A stretch of DNA of 32,299 nt, from positions 2,155 through 34,453 of the forward strand of contig JAHECK010000017.1 in NCBI GenBank assembly GCA_024641785.1, read 5' to 3'. Source of the stretch: Flavobacteriales bacterium (GTDB lineage Bacteria > Bacteroidota > Bacteroidia > Flavobacteriales_D > JAHECK01). Positions 1 through 7,580 of this stretch are shown here, piece after piece. The position numbers and the translations under genes were made by a program. A model generated the notes under the pieces. That model saw nothing but the letters and a program-made list of their open reading frames with translations. It had not been told where the DNA came from and searched no databases. Every line of letters starts with the position of its first letter. The first letter of the stretch is position 1.

Positions 1-979
1 TCGAAATTTTAACCTTTAAAAGTTTCCTTTCAATTAAGGAGCGGCAAAGGTAAGATAAAATTGTGTCAGAATGTGATTGCCACACTTTTATTGCTCCTAT
101 AATATCTAAATCGCCTAATTTTAAAAAGTGCTTTAATAATGTAGGATCCATTTTCATAGATTCTTCATTTAAATTCTGGTATAAGAATACATGTAATGAT
201 GGTGAACAAAATAACTCCTTCCCTTCTTGTGCAACCTCTTTTGCTCTTTTTAATATCATTATCAATAAATATTCTGCACTCAATACTGTTTTATGCAAAT
301 AAACCTGCCAGTACATTAATCTTCGAGCTACAATAAATTTTTCAATTGAATAGATCCCCTTCTCATCAACTACTAATAAATCGTTTTCGACGTTGAACAT
401 TTCTATTATTCTTTCACTACTTACCACACCTTCAGATACGCCACTATAAAAACTGTCTCTTTTTAAATAATCCAATCTATCTACATCTAACTGACTACTA
501 ACCAATTGGTTTAAAAATTTTCTATGATAAGTGTTTTTGAATATTTTTATCGCTAGCTCTAATTTTCCATCAAACTCTTCATTTAAAAGATTCATAATCT
601 GAAGAGATAAAAACTCATGGCTTACTTCTTCAAATAACGTGCTTTCAAGTGTGTGACTAAAAGGTCCATGCCCTATATCATGCAATAAAACTGCAATTGA
701 AACTGCTTCAAACTCTTCATCAGTAATTGTGACCTTTTTCTTCCTTAAAGCGTGAACTGCCTTAGTAACAAGGAATGTAGCACCTAAAGCATGAGCGAAG
801 CGATTATGAACAGCTCCAGGATAAACCAAACTAGTTAAACTCAACTGCTGAATCTGTCTTAGACGTTGAAAATAAGGATGCTCTATTAAATCGTAAAGAA
901 ATGGAAATTCCAATGAAATAAAACCGTAAATAGGGTCGTTTATTATTTTAGTTCTACTGGTTGAATTTATATAGGCCAA
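1..979 (-). CDS. HD-domain phosphohydrolase (dGTPase-like, COG1078 type), C-terminus off the left edge
   Basis: Reading the - strand from about 979 down to base 1 gives an uninterrupted frame of about 326 codons with no stop before the window edge. Near the N-terminus it reads KIINDPIYGF, then PYFQRLRQIQQL, then HNRFAHALGA, then the HD core LLHDIGHGPFSH, then QLDVDRLDYLKRDS. This order (R-x-H...HD...D) is that of the dGTPase-related HD phosphohydrolases that Bacteroidota encode beside porX. Known relatives are around 400 residues, so roughly 80 C-terminal residues are missing. No ATG precedes the conserved start in this frame. The best start is TTG at 979, about 10 codons before KIINDP, with a TAnnTTTG-type box at 1000-1007 upstream. 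The gene is divergent from porX with only 38 bp between the starts. The metal-dependent nucleotide hydrolase role is inferred from the family; the substrate is unknown. Confidence 0.85.
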   Translation of the reverse strand, partial: MAYINSTSRTKIINDPIYGFISLEFPFLYDLIEHPYFQRLRQIQQLSLTSLVYPGAVHNRFAHALGATFLVTKAVHALRKKKVTITDEEFEAVSIAVLLHDIGHGPFSHTLESTLFEEVSHEFLSLQIMNLLNEEFDGKLELAIKIFKNTYHRKFLNQLVSSQLDVDRLDYLKRDSFYSGVSEGVVSSERIIEMFNVENDLLVVDEKGIYSIEKFIVARRLMYWQVYLHKTVLSAEYLLIMILKRAKEVAQEGKELFCSPSLHVFLYQNLNEESMKMDPTLLKHFLKLGDLDIIGAIKVWQSHSDTILSYLCRSLIERKLLKVKIS

Positions 980-994
980 TGATTCGTAATTTTG
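961..994 (+). promoter_or_regulatory. Candidate porX promoter (TTG-N23-TAATTTTG)
   Basis: TTG at 961-963 and TAATTTTG at 987-994 fit the Bacteroidota sigma-A pattern (TTG, about 17-23 bp, TAnnTTTG). The -7 box ends 23 bp before the porX ATG. It overlaps the first codons of the divergent HD gene, so the two promoters face each other in a very short region. Pattern match only. Confidence 0.4.
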
Positions 995-999
995 AAATT

Positions 1000-1007
1000 C
1001 AAATGTA
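1000..1007 (-). promoter_or_regulatory. Candidate -7 box for the HD phosphohydrolase gene
   Basis: On the - strand this reads TACATTTG, a match to TAnnTTTG, about 20 bp upstream of the proposed TTG start at 979. I see no good TTG at the -33 distance, which would lie inside porX. Its main value is that it supports a start near 979. Confidence 0.25.
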
Positions 1008-1017
1008 TTAGAAATAT

Positions 1018-2577
1018 ATGGAAAAAATAAAGATACTATGGGCCGATGATGAAATTGACCTTCTGAAACCACATATCCTTTTTCTTGAATCAAAAGGGTA
1101 TACTGTTGAAACAACAAATAACGGTGCAGATGCTATTGAAATGGTCGGGGATAACAACTACGACATAGTGTTTTTAGATGAAAACATGCCGGGAATATCA
1201 GGTTTGGAAACACTGACTCAGATTAAAGCTTCAGATCCTTCCCTTCCGGTTATTATGATTACAAAAAGTGAAGAGGAAACAATCATGGAAGAAGCGATTG
1301 GATCAAAAATCTCTGATTACCTTATAAAACCGGTTAATTCCAAGCAGATCTTACTTTCAATTAAAAAAAATCTGGATACTACCAGACTTATTTCAGAAAC
1401 AACACAGATAAACTATCAAAGTGAATTTCGCAATATTGGAATGCGTCTTGGAGATCGATTGAATTACGAAGAGTGGAAAGAACTCTTTAAAAAATTGGTT
1501 TATTGGGAAAGCGAGCTTGAAAATTTAACTGATGAAGGAATGAAAGAGATCTTCTTCATGCAAAAAAAAGAAGCAAACGAACTTTTCGGGAAATTTATAT
1601 CTGAAAACTACTTAGATTGGGTCAATGGTGTTGGAGATGAAATTCCAGTAATGTCACATACCCTCTTTAGTAAAAAGATAGCTCCCTTTTTAAAACAAAA
1701 TAAAGGTGAACCGCTTTTTGTGGTCCTCATTGATAATTTGAGATTCGATCAATGGAAAACGATCAAAAAACGTCTGGAAAATAATTTCAGAATTGATCAA
1801 GAAGAGATCTACTATAGCATTCTTCCTACCGCAACACAATTTTCTAGAAATGCCATATTTTCAGGACTTATGCCTTCAGAAATTGAAAAACGTTTTCCAA
1901 CTCTATGGAAAAATGATGATGATGAAGGTGGGAAAAATTTGTACGAAAAAGAATTTTTTACCGACCTGCTTAAAAGAAATGGCTTTCCTTTAAAATTCTC
2001 CTATAATAAGATCACAAATTTATCATTGGGCAGAAAACTTTCTGAAAATTTTAATAATCTACTCACAAACGATCTTAATGTAATCGTTTATAATTTTGTA
2101 GATATGCTTTCGCATGCTCGAACTGAAATGGAAATTATTAAAGAGTTAGCAGATGATGAATCTGCTTATCGCTCCCTTACTGAAACTTGGTTTGATCACT
2201 CTCCCTTAATCGAAATAATGGAGAAAATTTCCAAAGCAAAAGGTAAAGTGATTATCACTACTGATCATGGGACAGTGCGTGTTCAGGAACCTTCGAAGGT
2301 AGTTGGAGATCGAAATACAAATACTAATTTAAGATATAAACAAGGTAAAAATCTTAACTATAACAATAAAGAGGTATTTGAAATTTCAAATCCTGCAGAT
2401 GCATTTTTACCCAAACAAAACGTAAGTTCAAAATATATTTTTGCTAAAGAAGATCGCTTTTTTGCCTACCCTAATAATTACAATTATTATGTTGGTTATT
2501 TTAAAAACACCTTTCAGCATGGAGGGATCTCATTAGAAGAAATATTAATTCCATTTATAACTTTAAATCCTAAGTAA
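1018..2577 (+). CDS. porX: PorX: response regulator with PglZ phosphodiesterase domain, T9SS regulator
   Basis: The 519-residue protein has a CheY-like receiver (about residues 4-120) with acidic pair D10/D11, phospho-acceptor D54 (VFLDENMPG) and K104 (LIKP). A helical linker (about 130-200) follows, then a PglZ alkaline-phosphatase-fold domain. That domain shows metal-ligand motif IDNLRFDQW (D239, D244), nucleophile region LPTATQFSRNAIFSG (T271 likely), NFVDMLSHAR and TTDHGT near the end. Length and order match PorX of Porphyromonas and Flavobacterium. There PorX is a phosphorylated, zinc-dependent nucleotide phosphodiesterase that works with the PorY kinase, binds the cytoplasmic part of PorL/GldL and is needed for T9SS function. 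It has no DNA-binding domain. It is followed after 4 bp by tsaE, suggesting co-transcription. The cognate kinase gene is not in the window. Confidence 0.95.
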   Translation: MEKIKILWADDEIDLLKPHILFLESKGYTVETTNNGADAIEMVGDNNYDIVFLDENMPGISGLETLTQIKASDPSLPVIMITKSEEETIMEEAIGSKISDYLIKPVNSKQILLSIKKNLDTTRLISETTQINYQSEFRNIGMRLGDRLNYEEWKELFKKLVYWESELENLTDEGMKEIFFMQKKEANELFGKFISENYLDWVNGVGDEIPVMSHTLFSKKIAPFLKQNKGEPLFVVLIDNLRFDQWKTIKKRLENNFRIDQEEIYYSILPTATQFSRNAIFSGLMPSEIEKRFPTLWKNDDDEGGKNLYEKEFFTDLLKRNGFPLKFSYNKITNLSLGRKLSENFNNLLTNDLNVIVYNFVDMLSHARTEMEIIKELADDESAYRSLTETWFDHSPLIEIMEKISKAKGKVIITTDHGTVRVQEPSKVVGDRNTNTNLRYKQGKNLNYNNKEVFEISNPADAFLPKQNVSSKYIFAKEDRFFAYPNNYNYYVGYFKNTFQHGGISLEEILIPFITLNPK

Positions 2578-2581
2578 AAAC

Positions 2582-3004
2582 TTGAATACCCTTGTAAGTA
2601 ATTCGCTAAATGATCTTCCGGTGCTTGCAGCTGAAATAATTGAAAAAGCTAATGAAGTTCGATTTATTGCCTTTACCGGTAATTTAGGTGCAGGAAAAAC
2701 AACACTTATTGGTGAGATTTTAAAAATGCTTAGCAAAAATGATTTTAATGGGAGTCCAACCTTTTCTTTGGTTAATGAATATATATCAAGGTCAGGAGAG
2801 TTAATATATCACTTTGATTTCTATCGACTTAGAAATGAAAATGAAGCTTTTGATATTGGTTGGGAAGATTATTTGCAAAAAGAGAATGCCTGGATATTTG
2901 TAGAATGGCCTGAAAAGATCGAAAATCTATTGCCGGAACACTTTCTTCATGTAAATATTAAACAAGATAATTCAAGTAGATTATTTGAATGGAAAATGTT
3001 TTAA
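2582..3004 (+). CDS. tsaE: tRNA threonylcarbamoyladenosine biosynthesis ATPase TsaE
   Basis: This 140-residue protein carries a Walker A motif GNLGAGKTT at residues 33-41, the TsaE signatures SPTFSLVNEY and HFDFYRLRNENEAFDIGW, and WIFVEWPE near the C-terminus. Length is normal for the family (about 135-160). TsaE is the cytoplasmic ATPase that works with TsaB and TsaD to attach the threonylcarbamoyl group to A37 of ANN-decoding tRNAs. The start is TTG at 2582, 4 bp after the porX stop; there is no in-frame ATG that keeps the N-terminal region. The gene lies between porX and the alanine dehydrogenase-like gene, an arrangement familiar from many Bacteroidota, and is probably in the same operon. 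Confidence 0.93.
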   Translation: MNTLVSNSLNDLPVLAAEIIEKANEVRFIAFTGNLGAGKTTLIGEILKMLSKNDFNGSPTFSLVNEYISRSGELIYHFDFYRLRNENEAFDIGWEDYLQKENAWIFVEWPEKIENLLPEHFLHVNIKQDNSSRLFEWKMF

Positions 3005-3026
3005 CTTTATCCTAAACCAATAGTCC

Positions 3027-4244
3027 ATGTCATTTTCGAAAGAAATTATTAAATCACTAGCTGAGGAAGCGCTTTTACCACAGGAGGAGTATATGTTTGT
3101 TGGAAAGAAAAAAAAACAACTTTCTATCGGCCTACCTTGTGAAACGACTTTAAAAGAACATCGAATTCCTCTAACTCCGGAAGCTGTTAAAGTATTAGTG
3201 AGCAATGGACATAAAGTTTATGTAGAGACCAATGCCGGTATTCGCATCAACTTTCAAGATAAAGATTATAGTGAAGCCGGTGCTTCTATAATTTATAATC
3301 CAAAAGAGGTTTTTAAAAAGGATATGGTACTTAAAGTAACCCCTCCTAGTAAAGAAGAGATCTCCTGGATGAATCCCGGAAGTACATTAATGTCAGCTTT
3401 GCAATATAGCAAAGATCTAAAGGTCTCTATTGTTGAGTTAATGAAAAAGAAAATCACAGCGATTGGATGGGATCTTATTAAAGATAATGAAGGTATTTTT
3501 CCCGGAATTAGAGCTATGAGTGAGATTGCAGGAAATGCATCCATTCTTCTCGCCTCTGAAATACTGAGTCATCATGAAAATGGTCAAGGTGTCATGATGG
3601 GTGGAATTTCCGGAGTACCACCTACTGAAGTAGTTATTCTGGGAGCGGGAACTGTCGGTGAATTTGCTACTAGAGCATCTTTAGGATTAGGTGCTTCTGT
3701 AAAAATATTTGACAATTCTATTTATAGATTGAGAAGGATTCAAAATGATCTTGGCCAAAGAATTTATACTTCTATTATTCAACCAAGTGAATTGTTAAAA
3801 GCGCTTAAAACAGCAGACGTTGTTATTGGAGCGCTGCGCCCTGTAAATGGGAGAACTCCGGTCGTGGTTACTAGTGAAATGGTAAGCCAGATGAAATTTG
3901 GCTCTGTGATCATTGATGTGAGTATTGATAGAGGGGGTTGTTTTGAAACTTCTGAAACAACTACACATGATAAACCAACATTTCAAAAATATGGCGTAAT
4001 TCACTATGGTGTTCCAAATATTGCATCGCGTTTTGCTAAAACGGCATCAATGGCATTAAGCAATATATTTCAACCTATTTTACTTACAATGGGTGAAGCC
4101 GGTGGATGTGAGAATATGATCAAAATTAATTCAGGATTTCGACATTCTGTTTATATATTTCAAGGAGCACTGACTAATGAAATCATTGGCTCTGTCTTCG
4201 ATCTTCCTTATAAAAATATTGACCTACTAATAGCCACTCTCTAA
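3027..4244 (+). CDS. ald: Alanine dehydrogenase / PNT-family NAD-dependent enzyme (variant)
   Basis: The 405-residue protein has an AlaDH/PNT N-terminal domain (IGLPCET...EHRIPLTP) preceded by an unusual extension of about 30 residues with PQEEYMFVGKKKK. A Rossmann NAD-binding motif VVILGAGTVGEFATRASLGLG follows at about 202-222, then VIIDVSIDRGGCFETSETTTH and the C-terminal substrate domain. Alanine dehydrogenases interconvert L-alanine and pyruvate plus ammonia with NAD. Substrate-binding R46 and K103 appear conserved, but the usual catalytic His (as in TYLHLA of classical enzymes) aligns with Q126 in LMSALQYSK. From memory, Bacteroidota relatives share this change. The enzyme identity is therefore by fold and overall similarity; the reaction is less certain. 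The gene lies 22 bp after tsaE and directly abuts the next gene. Confidence 0.8.
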   Translation: MSFSKEIIKSLAEEALLPQEEYMFVGKKKKQLSIGLPCETTLKEHRIPLTPEAVKVLVSNGHKVYVETNAGIRINFQDKDYSEAGASIIYNPKEVFKKDMVLKVTPPSKEEISWMNPGSTLMSALQYSKDLKVSIVELMKKKITAIGWDLIKDNEGIFPGIRAMSEIAGNASILLASEILSHHENGQGVMMGGISGVPPTEVVILGAGTVGEFATRASLGLGASVKIFDNSIYRLRRIQNDLGQRIYTSIIQPSELLKALKTADVVIGALRPVNGRTPVVVTSEMVSQMKFGSVIIDVSIDRGGCFETSETTTHDKPTFQKYGVIHYGVPNIASRFAKTASMALSNIFQPILLTMGEAGGCENMIKINSGFRHSVYIFQGALTNEIIGSVFDLPYKNIDLLIATL

Positions 4245-4634
4245 GTGAAGAAAAGATTTAGATTATTTCTGGTAGGTTTTATCATCGGTATTTTCGCAGT
4301 GATTTTAATCTATGGTGAAAAATCAAATACCATGTTCAAATGGACTCCTGAAGGAAGAGTTCTTAAAAGACTACGATTAACCGAAAAAGTAATAAGCGAT
4401 AGTTTACAATGTATTCTGGAATGCAATCATTTCGACCAAAATTATTGGGATTATCTTTATGAAGATGGAAATGTAAATTTCTCTAGAGCCCGGACAAAAC
4501 CTTATCCCTACTATACCGTTTTATTAGAAAATGATACCATTAGCCCGATGAAACTTACTTTTCTAGCTCAAGATAGCCTATCTATACTTGTCGATTTTTC
4601 TGGTCCTAATAGTTCTTGCAACTGTGCAAACTAA
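4245..4634 (+). CDS. Small membrane-anchored protein of unknown function
   Basis: This 129-residue protein starts with GTG at 4245, the base after the ald stop. It begins MKKRFRLFLVGFIIGIFAVI, a single N-terminal membrane helix with positive residues on the cytoplasmic side. A soluble region of about 100 residues follows, with RVLKRLRL, repeated Asp/Asn-rich segments and a Cys pair at the end (SSCNCAN). Small anchored proteins of this layout follow ald in other Bacteroidota and are sometimes labelled DUF4258; I cannot confirm that family here. The tight spacing suggests translation coupled to ald. Its stop codon (4632-4634) directly abuts the stop codon of the convergent ABC-F gene. Function unknown. 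Confidence 0.75.
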   Translation: MKKRFRLFLVGFIIGIFAVILIYGEKSNTMFKWTPEGRVLKRLRLTEKVISDSLQCILECNHFDQNYWDYLYEDGNVNFSRARTKPYPYYTVLLENDTISPMKLTFLAQDSLSILVDFSGPNSSCNCAN

Positions 4635-6578
4635 CTATATTTCAGGCTCTTCCATACTTTCTAATTCAAGCATAGCCTCTTCCCATTCGTTTTCTAATTG
4701 ACTTATTTTATTTAAAATCTCTTGATGCTCATTTAAAACGGTTTCATGCAATTGGGACGTAAAGAAATCAGGCTTCGACATTTCCTCTTCTATCTCATCT
4801 TTACGATTCATTTTCTTTTCCAATCCTGACTCAAGTTTATCAATGATCTTTCGAAGTCTTTTTTGTTGTTTGTCAAAATCCTTCTTCTGTTTAAAATTGT
4901 TTTGATTTAAAGATTCTGATTTCTTAACTTCTTTTTGCTTTTCTAACCGTTCAAAAGCCATGATGGACTCTTTTCTTTTTTCATCAAGAAAAGCATCTAT
5001 ATCGCCAATATACTCACTGACTCCATTCGGTTTAACTTCTATTATTCTTTCTGTCAATAAAGAAAGGAAAGTCCTATCATGTGATACAATTAATAAAGTA
5101 CCTTCAAATTTTTCTAAAGCTGCTTTTAAAATATTCTTTGAAGCAATATCCAAATGGTTAGTAGGTTCATCAAGAATCAAAAAATTATATGATTTTAATA
5201 ATAACTTACATAATGCTAATCGGGCTCGCTCCCCTCCCGATAAAACCTTTACTTTTTTATCTACATCTTCACCGCTAAACATAAAAGACCCTAATATTTT
5301 ACGGCTTGCTTTAAAAAGATCTCCAGTCGCTTCACTTTCAATTGTTTCAAGCACCGTAGCATTTTCATCAAGTTGTTCCGCTTGATCCTGAGCGTAATAA
5401 CCAACTGAAACATTGTGACCTAATTCATAAGTCCCACCACTCGCCTTTAATTGCCCAACCAAAATTTTGATCAATGTTGTTTTACCGGTACCATTTTTCC
5501 CCAGTAGAGCAACTTTTTCTTTCCGTTCGATTTCAATATTTATGTGATCAAAAACCTTATTATCGCCGAAAGATTGTCTGAGTTCATGTGTCTTTAGTAC
5601 TACTTTTCCACTTCTTACAGGTTCCTGAAAAGAAAAACGAAAATTAGAGCTATTAAAATCATCAACTTCAATTGCTTCCAGACGATCCAGTTTTCTAATA
5701 AGGCCTTGTGCAAAAGAGGCTTTATTCTTCTTTGCTCGAAATTTCTCTATCAGTACTTTAGTCTCTTTAATGTACTTCTCCTGATCTTTTATCTTTTGTT
5801 TCTGTCGCTCGATCTCTTCTTTTCTTACTTCTAAATATTTCGAATAGGAAAATTTATAATCATAAAATTTTCCAAGACTTATCTCAACTGTTCTTTTAGT
5901 TACATAATCCAGAAAACGCTGATCATGCGATATAACTACAATAGCACCGGAGTATTGAGAGAGAAACTCCTGCAACCATTCAATAGCGATGATATCGAGA
6001 TGATTTGTAGGTTCATCAAGTAAGAGCAAACGTGGTTCTGAAAGTAATAATCGAGCTAAGATCACTCTCATTTGCCATCCTCCGGAAAGTGTAGAAATAG
6101 AATGATCAAATACTTCAGGACTAAATCCAAGTCCCCGAAGAATAACTTCAATCTTTTTCTCAAGTTTATTCCCTTCTGACAATTGTAATTGATCATTGAT
6201 ATGAGTCAACTCAGTAAGCCAATCAGAGTAATTAGGATCGCTAAGCATCTTTTCATCACTTAACAAGCTTTCTAATTCAATCTTTCTTTCTTCAAATTTT
6301 AGCAAGTCGCCAAAAACGGATCTACACGCTTGCCGTATAGTAGTATCTAATTCAATATCAAGTGATTGAGCCAAATATCCTATGCTTATGTCATTAGGCA
6401 TAGAAATCGTCCCTTCCAAAGGAGTATTTATTTTAGCAAGCATCTTTAGTAAAGTAGACTTACCTGCACCATTCTTACCTACTAAACCTATTTTATCTTT
6501 TTCAGCAATAAATAGTGAATCGTAGTCAAAAAGGGTATTATCTCCATATGCATGGAATATTTTGTTTACACTGATCAA
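4635..6578 (-). CDS. ABC-F family ATPase (Uup/YdiF-type ribosome-associated)
   Basis: The 647-residue protein holds two ABC cassettes and no membrane segment. The first has Walker A GLVGKNGAGKST (31-42), signature LSGGWQMR (164-171) and Walker B LLLLDEPTNHLD. A basic, helical linker of the P-site-tRNA-interaction type (about 240-305) follows. The second cassette has Walker A LLGKNGTGKTT (about 358-368), signature LSGGERARL and LILDEPTNHLD. The C-terminal 100 residues are charged and predicted to form a coiled coil, as in Uup and YdiF/Abc-F3 proteins. ABC-F proteins act on the ribosome, in translation or in antibiotic protection; nothing here points to resistance. It is transcribed toward the ald operon and is separated from gldN by the terminator at 6598-6623. 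Confidence 0.93.
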   Translation of the reverse strand: MISVNKIFHAYGDNTLFDYDSLFIAEKDKIGLVGKNGAGKSTLLKMLAKINTPLEGTISMPNDISIGYLAQSLDIELDTTIRQACRSVFGDLLKFEERKIELESLLSDEKMLSDPNYSDWLTELTHINDQLQLSEGNKLEKKIEVILRGLGFSPEVFDHSISTLSGGWQMRVILARLLLSEPRLLLLDEPTNHLDIIAIEWLQEFLSQYSGAIVVISHDQRFLDYVTKRTVEISLGKFYDYKFSYSKYLEVRKEEIERQKQKIKDQEKYIKETKVLIEKFRAKKNKASFAQGLIRKLDRLEAIEVDDFNSSNFRFSFQEPVRSGKVVLKTHELRQSFGDNKVFDHINIEIERKEKVALLGKNGTGKTTLIKILVGQLKASGGTYELGHNVSVGYYAQDQAEQLDENATVLETIESEATGDLFKASRKILGSFMFSGEDVDKKVKVLSGGERARLALCKLLLKSYNFLILDEPTNHLDIASKNILKAALEKFEGTLLIVSHDRTFLSLLTERIIEVKPNGVSEYIGDIDAFLDEKRKESIMAFERLEKQKEVKKSESLNQNNFKQKKDFDKQQKRLRKIIDKLESGLEKKMNRKDEIEEEMSKPDFFTSQLHETVLNEHQEILNKISQLENEWEEAMLELESMEEPEI

Positions 6579-6597
6579 GACAAAAATGTTTTTACAT

Positions 6598-6623
6598 AAA
6601 AAAAGGCGCCCAAAAAGCGCCTT
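6598..6623 (-). terminator. Rho-independent terminator after gldN
   Basis: On the - strand AAGGCGC, a 7-nt loop and GCGCCTT form a 7-bp stem followed by a run of seven T (the A run at 6598-6604 on the + strand). It lies about 20 bp past the gldN stop, so it closes the por/gld operon and insulates the ABC-F gene. Confidence 0.88.
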
Positions 6624-6642
6624 AAGTTAATACTAAATATTT

Positions 6643-7485
6643 TTAATAAGACCACAGATCGTGTTCCCAATTAAAGATTTCTTTTTTAATTCTTTCCGAC
6701 TCAAGTAATGCATCTATACCTTGAGCATAGCTATTGATCATTCGGTCATACACATTATCTTCTTTAATAATGTAACTATCGAACATTCTTTTACTAACTA
6801 AGTCATCAAAACTAATTCGTTGAGCATCATTTTGAGGATTGAAGCTTTCGAAATTTACAAATACATATCGACACTCAGGATAGTACAACCAAAATATTGG
6901 TTGATATCCCATAAATGCACCTTCCTCAGAATAAACTTCTTTCATAGGGGCAATTCCAATTACTCTAACTTGAATAGTTGAAGATTGCTTATCAAAATAC
7001 CAAACTTCTTTCACCCTATATTGTGTGATCTCAGTCGACCCTAATTCTTTTTCTTGAGGAACCATAATGAATTCGCCTGTATCCAAGTCTTCTGTCATTA
7101 CAGTATCTATTTTTACGAATACTCCCTTTATTTCTTCAGGAGATAAGGGGCTTGTAAATTCATCATCTTGGTAAGTAGGTCCTGGACTATAAGCCGTTAA
7201 TGAACCATCTACCATTATAGATTGTTTAATCACATCAAATAAACTCAAACGTCCTTTAATAGGCTCAATTGGGTAGTATAATGAAAAATTAGCCTTTTCT
7301 CTAAGGTCAATGGTTCGCCAAATTCTTTTGCTCCATAATACATCTGCTTCACGAATAGATGGATAAGGGACTACCTTTTTAGTTCTAACATTTTCTTTAA
7401 TGTAGGCACCATCTAGGATAGTTTGACCATTACTCAAAGAAGCAATCATTACAATGAATCCGAATAATAAAATAGCTCTTTTCAT
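6643..7485 (-). CDS. gldN: GldN / PorN, periplasmic T9SS component
   Basis: The 280-residue protein begins with a Sec signal peptide (MKRAILLFGFIVMIASLSNG, cleavage just before or after QT). Typical GldN features follow: VLWSKRIWRTIDLREKAN, FSLYYPIEP, a central YRVKEVWYFDKQSS segment and FWLYYPECRYVF. GldN/PorN is a periplasmic protein that binds GldK/PorK and the periplasmic domains of GldM and forms the large ring under the outer membrane in the type IX secretion system. It is the last gene of the porP-gldK-gldL-gldM-gldN cluster, 95 bp after gldM, and is followed by a hairpin terminator. Length agrees with the family, roughly 280-360 residues. Confidence 0.94.
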   Translation of the reverse strand: MKRAILLFGFIVMIASLSNGQTILDGAYIKENVRTKKVVPYPSIREADVLWSKRIWRTIDLREKANFSLYYPIEPIKGRLSLFDVIKQSIMVDGSLTAYSPGPTYQDDEFTSPLSPEEIKGVFVKIDTVMTEDLDTGEFIMVPQEKELGSTEITQYRVKEVWYFDKQSSTIQVRVIGIAPMKEVYSEEGAFMGYQPIFWLYYPECRYVFVNFESFNPQNDAQRISFDDLVSKRMFDSYIIKEDNVYDRMINSYAQGIDALLESERIKKEIFNWEHDLWSY

Positions 7486-7580
7486 TTCTTAAATATTTGA
7501 CAACAATTTTAATATAATTGTTAATCTATTTATCATTAAAGTATACGTTCAAAATAATTAATGTTTCAATTTTGAATACA

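Noticed and set aside
63-302. A + strand frame of 79 codons inside the HD phosphohydrolase region
   Set aside because: It is antisense to a long - strand frame with clear HD motifs and has no recognisable domain of its own.
4635-6578. ABC-F protein as an antibiotic-resistance determinant
   Set aside because: Its layout with a C-terminal coiled coil matches housekeeping Uup/YdiF-type proteins, and nothing around it suggests a resistance element.
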